A stretch of DNA of 64,000 nt, from NCBI GenBank assembly GCA_038146785.1, contig JAYQSI010000017.1, positions 248,001 to 312,000 of the forward strand. The letters run 5' to 3'. The position numbers and the translations under genes were made by a program. The notes under the pieces were generated by a model. That model was not told the DNA's origin. It did no database searches and worked only from the letters and a program-made list of their open reading frames with translations. Positions 52,239-62,883 of the stretch are shown in pieces; the first letter of the stretch is position 1, and each line of letters opens with the position of its first letter. This DNA is from VMDJ01 sp038146785. GTDB taxonomy: Bacteria; Pseudomonadota; Gammaproteobacteria; Chromatiales; Chromatiaceae.

Positions 52239-53213
52239 ATGTCAGACTGGCTAGACTTTATCGAAAAACAAACCATCAACGATGGCGCGCTTGCAGATAA
52301 TGCGAAAACCGCACTCACGCAGTTCGGCGTCATTAAAGTAACCGGAGATGATCGCCTCACCTTTTTGCAAGGTCAGCTCACTAACGACATCAACAAAACA
52401 TCAGAAGGCAATAGCCAACTGAGTGCCTACTGCAGCCCTAAAGGTCGCATCCTCACAAGCTTCCGCATCATTCCAATAAAAGATGGCTTGCTGATGGTGC
52501 TAGCAAAAGATCGACTCGACGAAACGCTAAAGCGTTTACGCATGTTCGTCTTAATGTCGAAAGTCGTACTCGAAGATATCAGTGATGAGCTTTTCATCGT
52601 TGAATACAGTGGCCAGAACGCTACCGACGGTTTAGGTCTTTCGTTACCTGACCTACCGAATCAAACCATCGAAGACAATGACATCATCACTGTTCGTATC
52701 CCAGGTGATCGTCATCGCGCATGGGTAATTGCCAATAGCACAACCTCGCGTACGCTCTGGCAAACCAGTGTGGCGAATGCCAGTTCGATCGAGCAATGGC
52801 AGCTACTCGACATACGCGCAGGCATCCCAACTATTTACCAAGCAACCAGTGATGCCTTTGTGCCACAAATGGTTAACCTTCAATTGATCGAAGGCGTGAG
52901 CTTCACCAAAGGCTGCTACACCGGCCAAGAAGTCGTCGCCCGTATGCAATATCTCGGTAAGTTAAAACGCCGCATGTATCGCGCTGTGATTGATGGCGAT
53001 ACACCTGAAGCAGGTACCGAGCTTTTCTCAGCCTCAACCGACTCAGGCCAAGGCGCTGGCAAGGTGGTCAATGCCGCGATGAATGATGAAGGCAAAACCG
53101 AAATGCTTATCGTCACACCGATCAGTGCGATCGAAGCTGATGACCTACATGTCGGCAGTCCTGATGGACCAAAGCTAACGGCACTTGATCTGCCCTATGC
53201 TTATGCTGAGTAA
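52239..53213 (+). CDS. ygfZ: YgfZ/GcvT-domain Fe-S cluster assembly protein
   Basis: 324 residues. Folate-binding GcvT-like protein that helps repair or insert Fe-S clusters, for example in MiaB. The invariant KGCYTGQEVVAR motif is near residue 228, and FLQGQLTNDI and YCSPKGRIL are near the N-terminus. It is monocistronic on the plus strand, divergent from the RNase II-family gene and convergent with lysS across a terminator. Confidence 0.93.
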   Translation: MSDWLDFIEKQTINDGALADNAKTALTQFGVIKVTGDDRLTFLQGQLTNDINKTSEGNSQLSAYCSPKGRILTSFRIIPIKDGLLMVLAKDRLDETLKRLRMFVLMSKVVLEDISDELFIVEYSGQNATDGLGLSLPDLPNQTIEDNDIITVRIPGDRHRAWVIANSTTSRTLWQTSVANASSIEQWQLLDIRAGIPTIYQATSDAFVPQMVNLQLIEGVSFTKGCYTGQEVVARMQYLGKLKRRMYRAVIDGDTPEAGTELFSASTDSGQGAGKVVNAAMNDEGKTEMLIVTPISAIEADDLHVGSPDGPKLTALDLPYAYAE

Positions 53214-53215
53214 AT

Positions 53216-53245
53216 AAAAAAGCCCGCTTTCGCGGGCTTTCTTTT
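53216..53245. terminator. Rho-independent terminator between ygfZ and lysS
   Basis: GCCCGC (53222-53227), loop TTTC, GCGGGC (53232-53237), with A-rich and T-rich flanks. It can act for both convergent genes. Confidence 0.9.
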
Positions 53246-53247
53246 GC

Positions 53248-54735
53248 TTAGTCGTTTGACTCAGGTCGCATATGCGGGAAGAGCAAGACATCGCGGATAG
53301 ATGGCGCATCGGTGAATAACATCACCAAGCGGTCAATACCGATACCCTCGCCGGCTGTTGGCGGTAAGCCATGCTCCAGAGCACGAATGTAATCTGCATC
53401 AAAGTGCATTGCCTCGGCATCACCCGCTTCTTTTTCTTCTACCTGCTTACGGAAGCGCTCAGCTTGGTCTTCAGCGTCGTTAAGCTCCGAGAAACCATTC
53501 GCAATCTCACGACCACCGACAAAGAATTCAAAGCGATCGGTAACAAATGGGTCTGCATCATTACGACGCGCCAATGGCGATACTTCGGTTGGATACGCTG
53601 TGATAAAGGTTGGTTGAATCAAGCGATGCTCAGCGGTCTCTTCAAAGATCTCAATTTGCACCTTACCTAATCCATAGGTCGGCTTAACCTCGATCTTCAA
53701 TGACTCTGCAATCGCAGTAGCTGACGCGAGATCTTCGAGCTGCTCAGCTTTAATCTCAGGGTTAAAGTGCAAGATCGCTTCTTTAACCGTCATGCGTGCA
53801 AACGGCTTACCAAAGTCGAACTCTTCACCTTGATAGGTGATCACTTCACTACCCACAACATCTTTCGCAATGCCACGGAACAAGGCTTCGGTGCGATCCA
53901 TCAAGTCATTGTGATCTGCATAGGCCTCATAGAATTCAATCATGGTGAATTCTGGGTTATGGCGTGTTGAGAGACCTTCGTTACGGAAGTTACGGTTGAT
54001 CTCAAACACTCGCTCAAAGCCACCGACAACCAAACGCTTGAGGTAAAGCTCTGGCGCGATACGCAAGAACAATGACATATCCAAGGCATTGTGATGCGTC
54101 TCAAACGGACGTGCACTCGCACCACCCGGAATGACATGCATCATGGGTGTTTCAACTTCAAGGAAGTCTTCACCGGCAAAATACTGACGGATGTAATGAA
54201 TGATTTGTGAACGTAATTGGAAAGTCTTGCGCGTCTCTTCACTCACAATCAAATCCACATAACGCTGACGATAACGTTGCTCTTGATCAGACAAGCCGTG
54301 CCATTTCTCAGGCAATGGGCGTAGCGATTTGGTCAACATCTCGACCTTATCGACATGAACATATAAGTCGCCTTTACCTGACTTACTGATTGGACCTTCA
54401 CCACCGACGATATCGCCAATGTCCCAGGTCTTAATGTCTGCATTGATCTCTTCAGATAGCGCTTTTTTATCGATGTAAAACTGAATGCGGCCCGACATAT
54501 CCTGAATCACGAGGAATGGACCACGCTTTGCCATGATGCGGCCAGCAATACTTGCGCGCTGATTGATCTCAGCCAGCTCTTCTTTCGACTTATCGCCAAA
54601 ACGATCTTGCAACTCACTTGCGAGTGCATCACGACGGAAGCTATTCGGGAAAGCAACGCCCTTCTCACGGATCGCGGCGAGCTTTTCACGTCGCTGTGCG
54701 ATGAGCTTGTTTTCGTCTTGTTGCTGGTCAGTCAT
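53248..54735 (-). CDS. lysS: Lysyl-tRNA synthetase, class II
   Basis: 495 residues. The N-terminal OB fold for the anticodon (SIAGRIMAKRGPFLVIQDMSG) precedes the class II core: motif 2 FRNEGLSTRHNPEFTMIEFYEAY and motif 3 GIGIDRLVMLFTD near the C-terminus. It follows prfB after nine bases, the prfB-lysS pair found in E. coli. Confidence 0.96.
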   Translation of the reverse strand: MTDQQQDENKLIAQRREKLAAIREKGVAFPNSFRRDALASELQDRFGDKSKEELAEINQRASIAGRIMAKRGPFLVIQDMSGRIQFYIDKKALSEEINADIKTWDIGDIVGGEGPISKSGKGDLYVHVDKVEMLTKSLRPLPEKWHGLSDQEQRYRQRYVDLIVSEETRKTFQLRSQIIHYIRQYFAGEDFLEVETPMMHVIPGGASARPFETHHNALDMSLFLRIAPELYLKRLVVGGFERVFEINRNFRNEGLSTRHNPEFTMIEFYEAYADHNDLMDRTEALFRGIAKDVVGSEVITYQGEEFDFGKPFARMTVKEAILHFNPEIKAEQLEDLASATAIAESLKIEVKPTYGLGKVQIEIFEETAEHRLIQPTFITAYPTEVSPLARRNDADPFVTDRFEFFVGGREIANGFSELNDAEDQAERFRKQVEEKEAGDAEAMHFDADYIRALEHGLPPTAGEGIGIDRLVMLFTDAPSIRDVLLFPHMRPESND

Positions 54736-54744
54736 GTTTAACCC

Positions 54745-55843
54745 TTACAAACCACTTTTTAAACTTGCTTGGATGAACATATCTAAGTTGCCATCCAATA
54801 CTGATTGCGTATTACCTGTCTCAACACCGGTGCGCAGATCTTTGATGCGCGACTGGTCGAGAACATACGAACGAATCTGACTACCCCAACCGATATCCGA
54901 CTTGGTGTCTTCTAACGCTTGCGCTGACTCGTTACGTTTTTGAATTTCGAGCTCGTACAACTTCGCCTTCAACTGCTTCCACGCTTGGTCGCGGTTTTTG
55001 TGTTGCGAACGATCGTTCTGACACTGCACCACGATACCTGTTGGCTCGTGGGTCAAACGAATCGCTGAGTCTGTTTTGTTAACGTGCTGACCACCTGCAC
55101 CCGATGCACGGTAGGTATCAGTACGAACATCTGCCGGATTGATATCGATCTCAATCGAATCATCAACCTCTGGTGAAACAAACACCGAACTGAATGAAGT
55201 ATGGCGACGACCACCTGAGTCGAATGGTGATTTACGCACTAGACGGTGCACACCGGTCTCAGTACGGAGCCAACCAAAGGCATATTCACCTTGGAAACTG
55301 ATGGTGGCAGATTTAATACCGGCCACATCACCAGCTGACGCTTCCATCAACTCGGTTTTAAAGCCGTGAGCTTCACCCCAACGCAGGTACATGCGCAGCA
55401 GCATCTCAGCCCAATCTTGCGCTTCAGTACCACCGGAACCTGCTTGGATATCAAGGAAGGCATTGTTCGCATCCATCTCGCCAGAGAACATGCGACGGAA
55501 TTCAAGGGTTTCGACTTGTTTGGTATACGACTCGACATCATCAGCAATCGAATCGACGGTTTCTTCATCACCCTCTTCGACCGCCATCTCGAGAAGGTCT
55601 GCACCATCAGCAAGACCTGAGGTCAGCTGATCTAAACCGAGTACGACATCTTCTAAGCTTGAGCGCTCACGACCTAAGGCTTGAGCACGGTCTGGCTCAT
55701 TCCAGACAGCAGGATCTTCAAGCTCACCCAGCACCTCTTCTAGGCGCTCTTTCTTGACCTCATAGTCAAAGATACCCCCTAAGCGCTGTAACACGCTCAC
55801 GGAGATCCGCGAAAGCATTCTTAATGGGGTTGATGTCCTGCAT
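54745..55843 (-). CDS. prfB: Peptide chain release factor 2 with programmed +1 frameshift
   Basis: 365 residues after frameshifting. Terminates at UGA and UAA. A 25-codon first frame from ATG 55843 (MQDINPIKNAFADLR...ALRGYL) stops at TGA 55766-55768; the main frame continues DYEVKKERLEEVL. The GGQ motif is in ASGAGGQHVNKTDSAIR near residue 250, and the SPF tripeptide for stop recognition is in VRKSPFDSGGRRHTS. The frameshift autoregulates RF2 levels as in E. coli. It is followed by lysS. Confidence 0.96.
55766..55780 (-). promoter_or_regulatory. prfB programmed +1 frameshift signal
   Basis: AGG GGG TAT CTT TGA C: an internal Shine-Dalgarno-like AGGGGG three bases before the slippery CTT and the in-frame TGA. 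This is the canonical RF2 sensor and serves as an internal comparator for the other CTT shift sites in the window. Confidence 0.97.
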
Positions 55844-55910
55844 AGATACCTCAGAAATTAAGCCCGAGATTCTAGCGCAGATCAGAAAAAAACGTAGGTT
55901 TTATTGGGCC

Positions 55911-56366
55911 TTAACCCTTATGTGTGCCCATCCAATTGGATACCAGCATGGTCAGAATGACGCTTGCCGCAAAAGCATAGATTCCCAGCTCGACATTCAC
56001 CTGCGCTAAGGCACCTAATTTGACTGAGACCACCAACAAGGCCACCACAAACACATCGAGCATCGACCATTTGCTGTAAGTCGCAAGCCACTTCAGATGC
56101 TTCGCGTGTTTAGCGGTTTTTGCTGGCTCATTGGCAATCACAATCAACAAGCTCACCTTGATCATTGGAAACAGCACACTAAAGGCACCCACTAGCGCAA
56201 ACAAACCCCAGTCGTTTTGATTCGCAAGCTGCTCGAGCGCTGAAAGCAGGCTGACCTCGTTACCAAAAATATAAAACTTCTCGAGCGAGAGAATCGGCTG
56301 ACTCAAACCAATGACGAGCAAAGCCATTGCAAGGAGCAACAACAGATTAATTACTGCTCGATTCAT
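55911..56366 (-). CDS. Paraquat-inducible protein A-like membrane protein
   Basis: 151 residues with four hydrophobic segments and PqiA-type features: GLSQPILSLEKFYIFGNEVSLLSAL, SVLFPMIKVSLLI and KWLATYSKWSMLDVFVVALLV. It corresponds to a single PqiA half without the cysteine zinc-ribbon, as in stand-alone PqiA-like proteins. ATG 56366 overlaps the tilS stop (ATGA). ATG 56384 is the alternative start. Confidence 0.78.
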   Translation of the reverse strand: MNRAVINLLLLLAMALLVIGLSQPILSLEKFYIFGNEVSLLSALEQLANQNDWGLFALVGAFSVLFPMIKVSLLIVIANEPAKTAKHAKHLKWLATYSKWSMLDVFVVALLVVSVKLGALAQVNVELGIYAFAASVILTMLVSNWMGTHKG

Positions 56367-57669
56367 GCCCAGTCTGACTCCCATTGAAACTCAATAGCTT
56401 GATCTTCAGCCAAGCCTGATGGCGCACTCACACGGTGATTACCAATCGCCCACAGCGAGCCATCTACCATGACCAATGGCTGCAACATGCGTGACCACGA
56501 TGGAATACCAAGCTCTTGGCACAGCTGTTTAAAGCGACGCTCACCCTCTCTACCGAGCAAACGATAACGACAGCCTTCTGCATGATGGTGAATACTCACC
56601 CGCCCTTCATCACATGCGGCTTTAGGGATGCCATCTTTAGCAGCGCACGCCACTAATCGACCTTCTTCAAGATCGATTTGATCATTAGCCGATCGAACAA
56701 CATGCGGCACACTGTTAACTGCAGGTAATTCTCTTGGCGTAATCCATAGCTGCTGCGCATAGCGCCTGACACACAGTTCAGACCAGCACACCTCACCTGA
56801 ATCCGTTTCGCTCAGCGCAAGCTTTTCGCAGCTACTCAAGCGAGACGCATCCGGCAAATCGCATGCACTTAAGCGCAACCATTCGCGCAGCAACTGACGT
56901 CGCGCAAACGAATCAACTCAGCAAATGACTCAACAGAGAAACAGCGCTGATTCACGCGGGCATGTAACTGCTCTGATAACTGGGCACTAATGAAATGTCG
57001 CCCCTCACCTAACAAGCTTGCTGACTTCGCCATCGTTTGTGCAGCATGCGGCCAACGTTGTTTGAGTAAAGGCATAACCTGATGTCGAAGGTAGTTACGG
57101 TCATACGCATCGGATGCATTACTCGGATCATCGATCCATTGCAGCTGATGCGATTTGGCATAGTCCATCACCGCATCTTGAGAAAACTCTAGCAAAGGTC
57201 GCGCAAGCCACCCTCGGGCAAACTCACGGCACAGCGGCATTGACGCTAAGCCATCAACACCCGCACCACGCAATAATTGCAGCATCAATGTTTCAGCTTG
57301 ATCATCTTGATGTTGCGCTGTCAGTAACATCGCCTCAGCTGGCATCACATCACCAATCAAACGATAACGTTGTTCGCGCGCAAAGGCTTCGATACTTTGA
57401 TTGGCCGCGGGTTTGTCGCTTACCTGTAAAGTGACTAGCTCAATACCCAAATCATCACAGACTGCTTGAGCATGTAACGCCCACTTAGCGGCATCTTCTT
57501 GTAAGCCATGATTCACATGCACCGCTTTAATCGGTACTGACAAGTCATCGCGACATTGAGAGAGCAAATGTAATAAAGCATGCGAGTCGACACCCGCACT
57601 ATAGGCAACCCAGTATTCTGAAGGAGCTGGAAGAGTCGCTAATACACGCTGGAGGTCAGCGCACTGCAT
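56363..57669 (-). CDS. tilS: tRNA(Ile)-lysidine synthase, frame interrupted (-1)
   Basis: About 435 residues when joined. Modifies the CAU anticodon of tRNA-Ile2 to lysidine. The N-terminal PP-loop is AYSAGVDSHALLHLL, with HVNHGLQEDA and LTAQHQDDQAETLMLQLLRGAGVDGL. The zero frame runs off the family at FAELIRLRDVSC and stops at 56869. The -1 frame gives ARRQLLREWLRL and then the C-terminal substrate-binding domain to 56363, with no missing segment. One base is lacking near 56905-56910, for example in the TTT of CGTTTG. TilS is essential in most bacteria. It lies directly after accA. Confidence 0.82.
56905..56910 (-). other. Frame-change site in tilS (-1)
   Basis: Zero-frame codons ATT CGT TTG CGC GAC GTC. 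Adding one T (ATT CGT TTT GCG CGA CGT) gives IRFARRQLLREW, matching the family. The -1 frame is open only from 56917 onward, so the change lies between there and about 56890. Confidence 0.65.
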
Positions 57670-57672
57670 CAC

Positions 57673-58629
57673 TTATTCGACAACGACGCCGTAAGACATC
57701 AGACGTTGATAACGTGAATCGAGCAAACGATCCGTTGCAACATCGCCAAGGCTGTTAATTGCTTCGAGTAATGAGGCCTTAAGGTTACGCGCAGCTGCTT
57801 TTGGATCACGATGGGCACCGCCTAATGGCTCAGGTACGATCTCATCAATCAGCTCATGGCCTTTGAGATCTTTCGAGGTAATCGACATCGCTTCTGCTGC
57901 AATCGAGGCCTTCTCTGCACTCTTCCATAAGATAGAGGCACAACCTTCTGGCGAGATAACTGAATAGGTGCTGTACTGCATCATCATCACGCGATCGGCC
58001 ACACCAATAGCTAAGGCACCGCCTGAACCACCTTCACCGATGACAGTCGCAATGATTGGCGTACGAAGACCCGCCATCTCAAACAAGTTACGCGCAATCG
58101 CTTCACTCTGACCACGCTCTTCTGCACCAATGCCAGGATAAGCGCCTGGGGTATCGATAAAGGTAATCACTGGCAAATTGAAACGCTCTGCCATCTTCAT
58201 CAAACGCAACGCTTTACGGTAGCCCTCAGGACGAGGCATACCAAAGTTACGATGGATCTTTTCTTTTGTATCACGACCTTTCTGGTGACCGATGACAACA
58301 ACGGCTTTATCACCAATTCGACCTAAGCCGCCGATGATGGCGTGATCATCCGCATACGCACGATCACCGTGCAGCTCTTCAAAATCATCAACAATCGCAT
58401 CGATGTAATCCTGCGTATAAGGACGCAGCGGGTGACGAGAGAGTTGAGAGATTTGCCAAGGGGTTAATTTGGCAAAGATAGATTCGGTGAGCTTGTGACT
58501 TTTCGAGGTCAGCTTATCGATTTCGTCTTGGATATTGATCTCAGCATCCGATCCCACCAAACGAAGCTCTTCAATCTTGGCTTCAAGCTCGGCAATAGGC
58601 TGTTCGAAATCTAGAAAATCTAAGTTCAT
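57673..58629 (-). CDS. accA: Acetyl-CoA carboxylase carboxyltransferase subunit alpha
   Basis: 318 residues. With AccD transfers the carboxyl group from biotin to acetyl-CoA for fatty acid synthesis. It shows FLDFEQPIAELEAKIEEL, PYTQDYIDAIVDDFEELHGDR, GHQKGRDTKEKI, PVITFIDTPGAYPGIGAEERGQ and VIGEGGSGGALAIGVADRV. It stands between dnaE and tilS, the dnaE-accA-tilS order of many gammaproteobacteria. Confidence 0.97.
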   Translation of the reverse strand: MNLDFLDFEQPIAELEAKIEELRLVGSDAEINIQDEIDKLTSKSHKLTESIFAKLTPWQISQLSRHPLRPYTQDYIDAIVDDFEELHGDRAYADDHAIIGGLGRIGDKAVVVIGHQKGRDTKEKIHRNFGMPRPEGYRKALRLMKMAERFNLPVITFIDTPGAYPGIGAEERGQSEAIARNLFEMAGLRTPIIATVIGEGGSGGALAIGVADRVMMMQYSTYSVISPEGCASILWKSAEKASIAAEAMSITSKDLKGHELIDEIVPEPLGGAHRDPKAAARNLKASLLEAINSLGDVATDRLLDSRYQRLMSYGVVVE

Positions 58630-58721
58630 TAGACGAAACTCTATGAGTACTGATAATGCATCGATTATAACGCAAAGTGACCCTATCTGCGCTCAAATGC
58701 AATCTACTTTTTACTGATCCT

Positions 58722-61700
58722 TTAGGCCATTTCCGGTTCCGGCGAGGTCGTGATCTCGGTACCAGGGACCCCCATACGGATCTTCACCGCCTCTTCTCCC
58801 AACCATTTACGCAATTGGCGTAAAAGATCGTGATTCACCTTGAGACTCCACTGATCACCCAGGCGTAATCTCACTGAGGCATCCATGCGCTGGTACGAAA
58901 CGGTGACGCGACAGGTACCACCCGCATAAGGAGAAAGATGCTCTTTAAGCTGATTGATGACATCCATTGAGGTAATGCCCTGACTTCGCATCATCGACTC
59001 ATTAATCTCAATCAACATACCTTGGCAACTCGCTTGCCAATAGTCATCTAGTGATTCGACAGTATCGACACGCAAGGACAAACCACCGCGGTATTCATCT
59101 GGCACTAAGGAGCCTTCGACGACTAGCAAAGCATCCGTACCGATCGCATCACGATAGCGCTCATAGGTCTCGCTAAACAACGTCGATTCAATGCGGCCCG
59201 ATTTATCATCTAAGTAACACCGAAGCCATCTGACCACGCTGCGTATTACGTCGCGCTACCGCTACAACCAAACCAGCAATTTTGACCTTCTTGCCGCCAC
59301 GACGATTACGTGTGCCCGACACATCATCTAGAGAAAGCTTGGCAATTCGACTACTCACCAAACCACTCAAGTCAGGAATATAACGATCCATCGGATGACC
59401 GGTGAGGAATAGACCGAGCGTTTCTTTTTCGCCTTGCAGGCGAATTTGTTCATCCCACTCTTCAAGCTCTTCGAGCTCTACTCCCAGAGTCGGATCAGGT
59501 TCTGCGACAGCATCACCAAACATATCCATGATGCCGGCTGCTTGGTCGGCTTCGTGTTTTTCAGCCACCTTAAGTGCGAGTGGCAGCTGCGCCATCAAGC
59601 TTGCACGGTTCACACCAATCCGATCGAGTGCACCGGCGCGAATGAGCGATTCAAGGGTACGGCGGTTAGCACGCTTTAGATCAATTCGACGACACAGATC
59701 AAAGATATCTTTGAACTCACCTGATTGACGTGCTTCAACAAAGCCCTCAATCGCGCCCTCGCCGACACCTTTGATGGCACCTAAGCCATAAACCACTGTG
59801 GCATCACCATCTACCGTAAAGCGATAGAAAGAACGATTCACATCGGGCGGCTGAACCTCGAGACCCATTGAGCGACATTCCTCAATGAAGTTAACTACCT
59901 TGTCGGTGTTCTCCATATCAGATGACAACACAGCCGCCATGAAGGCCGCCGGATAATGCGTCTTAAGCCAAAGTGTTTGATATGACACCAGAGCATAGGC
60001 TGCAGAGTGCGATTTGTTAAAACCATAACCTGCAAACTTTTCTACCAAGTCGAAGATCTTCATCGCCAGGTTAGGATCGATATCGTTATCTTTGGAACCT
60101 TCCTCAAAGACCGCACGCTGCTTTGCCATCTCTTCAGGTTTTTTCTTACCCATCGCTCGACGTAGCAAGTCAGCACCACCCAAGCTGTAACCTGCCATCA
60201 CCTGAGCGATCTGCATAACCTGCTCTTGATACAAGATAACGCCATAGGTCGATTCAAGAATCGGCTTTAAACAATCATGTTGATAATGCACATCAGGATA
60301 TGAGACTTCTTCACGACCGTGCTTTCGGTTAATAAAGTTATCCACCATGCCAGATTGCAATGGACCCGGACGGAATAAAGCAACCAATGCGATGATGTCG
60401 TCAAAGCAGTCTGGCTGAAGCTTACTAATCAGCTGCTTCATACCATCCGATTCAAGCTGGAAGACCGCAGTGGTTTCAGCACTCTTCAGTAGATCAAAAC
60501 ATTTAGGGTCATCTAGCGGGATACGATCAATCTCGATAATTGACTCACCCTTTTGTTGTCGCTCGCGGTTAATCGTCTCAAGCGCCCAATCGATAATCGT
60601 TAAGGTACGTAGACCCAAGAAGTCGAACTTAACCAGGCCAGCAGCTTCAACATCATCCTTGTCATATTGGGTAACCAGGTTAGTGCCATCCGCTTCGCAG
60701 TAGAGTGGCGAAAAATCTGTCAGGTTACCGGGTGAAATAACAACGCCACCGGCGTGCTTACCCGCATTACGCGCTAAACCCTCAAGCTGTAGCGCCATAT
60801 CAATGAGCTGGGTGACCTCTTCATCATCTTTGTAGGCTGCCGCAAGGTCTTCAGATTCTTCTAAGGCCTTAGTTAGCGTCATACCAAGATCGGGTGGAAT
60901 CATTTTCGCAACGCGATCGGTAAAGCCATAAGGGTGGCCCAACACACGACCCACATCTCGCACCACCGCTTTTGCTGCCATCGAGCCAAAGGTGATGATT
61001 TGCGATACCGAATCACGTCCGTAAGTACGCGCAACATAGCTGATAACTTGGTCTCGCTTATCCATGCAGAAGTCGACGTCAAAGTCAGGCATAGAGACAC
61101 GCTCTGGATTCAAGAATCGCTCAAAGAGCAAATCTAACTCGAGCGGATCAAGGTCGGTAATCTTCAATGCATAGGCAACCAAAGATCCCGCGCCAGAGCC
61201 ACGACCGGGACCCACTGGCACGGCATTGTCTTTAGCCCATCGAATGAAGTCCGCAACGATCAGGAAGTAACCCGGGAATCCCATGCCGTTGATTACATCG
61301 AGTTCAATTTCCAAGCGCTCACGATAAGGTTTTGCTTTCTCTTCAAAGTCATCAGCCTTTGGATCAAAGATTCGCTGCAAACGCCAATCGAGACCTTTAC
61401 GCGACTCTTGCGCTAAGAAATCGCCAATACTCATGCCATCTGGCACTGGATAATCTGGCAAGAAGTTTTTGCCTAGCACTAAGTCCAAAGTGCATCGCTT
61501 AGCGATCTCAACCGTGTTTTCAATAGCTTCTGGAATATCGTCGAACAGCGCGATCATCTCTTCGGGCGAGCGCAAATATTGTTCTTCAGAATAAAGATGG
61601 GGACGACGTGGATCATCTAACGCACGGCCATCACGAATACATACACGCACTTCATGCGCATTGAAATCATCTGCTCTTAGGAAACACACCGCATTGGTTG

Positions 61701-62292
61701 CCACCACTGGAAGAGATAAGGCATCAGCCAACGCAACACTTTGATGCAAGCATTCTTCTTCATCAGCACGACCTGTGCGTACCAATTGTAAGTAATAGCG
61801 ATCGTCAAAAATGGATGCCCAGTGTTTAGCACGTGATTTAGCGAGCGCTTGATTACCTGCCAACAAGGCAACGCCAACATCGCCACGGGACGAGCCAGAC
61901 AAAGCAATCAAACCATCACAGCTTTCTTTAGTTAGCCAATCCATATCAACCATTGGCAAACCAAGATGTTGCCCTTCGCGATAACTACGCGACACCAACT
62001 CAGTCAGGCGTCGATAACCGGTAGCGTTTTGAATCAGTAAGACCAACTGGAAAGGTTTGTTGGCATCATCCGGATTACGAATCAGTAAATCCACGCCGCA
62101 AATCGGCTTAACACCTGCATTTACCGCCGCTTTAAAAAAGCGCACTAGAGCAAACATGTTGGATTGATCGGTGAGCGCAATCGCTGGCATCCCCTGCTTT
62201 GCCACCTCTGCAACCAAGGGTTTTATACGAGCGACACCATCGACCAGTGAGAACTCGGAATGGACATGAAGATGGACGAACTGCGCGGACAT
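58722..62292 (-). CDS. dnaE: DNA polymerase III alpha subunit, frame interrupted (+1)
   Basis: 1,189 residues when joined; the replicative polymerase. The N-terminal PHP domain begins FVHLHVHSEFSLVDG. The catalytic aspartates are in MPDFDVDFCMDKR near residue 400 with GPGRGSGAGSLVAY before it. The helix-hairpin-helix region and the start of the OB fold follow (KKVKIAGLVVAVARRN). At RGQMASVL the zero frame meets TGA 59206-59208, while the +1 frame carries LDDKSGRIESTLFSETYERY and the tau-binding C-terminus to 58722. The consensus RG-MAFVTLDD-SGRIE spans the join without gap. The gene is essential, so a functional full-length product must exist. Confidence 0.88.
59206..59214 (-). other. Frame-change site in dnaE (+1 at CTT A)
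   Basis: Zero frame GTG TTA CTT AGA TGA; family reading GTG TTA CTT GAT GAT after skipping the A at 59211. The zero-frame stop lies one codon beyond the shift. Confidence 0.8.
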
Positions 62293-62316
62293 AGACGGAG
62301 GATACCGACCTCTGAT

Positions 62317-62883
62317 CTAGCCTTCCAGTAAACGCTTCACCGGACCAAAAGATCGACGATGAATGTCGCTAACCCCTTGATTTTTAAGTGCCTCAATATG
62401 CACCTTGGTTGGGTAGCCTTTGTGCTTTTCGAGCCCATAACCTGGATACTTTTTAGCCAACTCGACCATCTCTCGATCTCGGGTCACTTTGGCCAAAATT
62501 GATGCTGCCGCAATACAGGCTTCTGAGTCATCACCACCGACAATCGCTTCCGCAGGACATGCCAATCCCGGTGGGATTTTATTGCCATCAATTAAGGCTT
62601 TATCAGGGGTTAAAGGCAAAGCCTCAACTGCTCGACGCATCGCCAGAAATGTCGCTTGTAAAATGTTGAGCTGATCGATCTCTTCCACTTCAGCGCGACC
62701 AATGGCCCAGGCTTTTGCTTTAGCTTGGATCTCATCAAACAAACGATCACGTTTCTTCTCGCTGAGCTTTTTTGAATCTGCCAAACCTTCAATCGGGTTA
62801 TCAGGATCGAGAATGACCGCCGCCGTGACCACCGCTCCCGCCAATGGACCTCGACCGACTTCATCAACACCACAAACCCACAT
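62317..62883 (-). CDS. rnhB: Ribonuclease HII
   Basis: 188 residues. Removes single ribonucleotides and RNA from RNA-DNA hybrids. The acidic residues are in GVDEVGRGPLAGAV (DE pair at the N-terminus), ALIDGNKIP and AAASILAKVTRDREM. It overlaps the lpxB stop by one base (TAATG) and precedes dnaE by 24 bases, the usual lpxB-rnhB-dnaE order. Confidence 0.96.
   Translation of the reverse strand: MWVCGVDEVGRGPLAGAVVTAAVILDPDNPIEGLADSKKLSEKKRDRLFDEIQAKAKAWAIGRAEVEEIDQLNILQATFLAMRRAVEALPLTPDKALIDGNKIPPGLACPAEAIVGGDDSEACIAAASILAKVTRDREMVELAKKYPGYGLEKHKGYPTKVHIEALKNQGVSDIHRRSFGPVKRLLEG

Noticed and set aside
55766..55780. prfB split as a new frameshift element
   Set aside because: It is the classic release factor 2 autoregulatory frameshift with the same AGGGGG-TAT-CTT-TGA layout known from E. 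coli; reported as a feature only.
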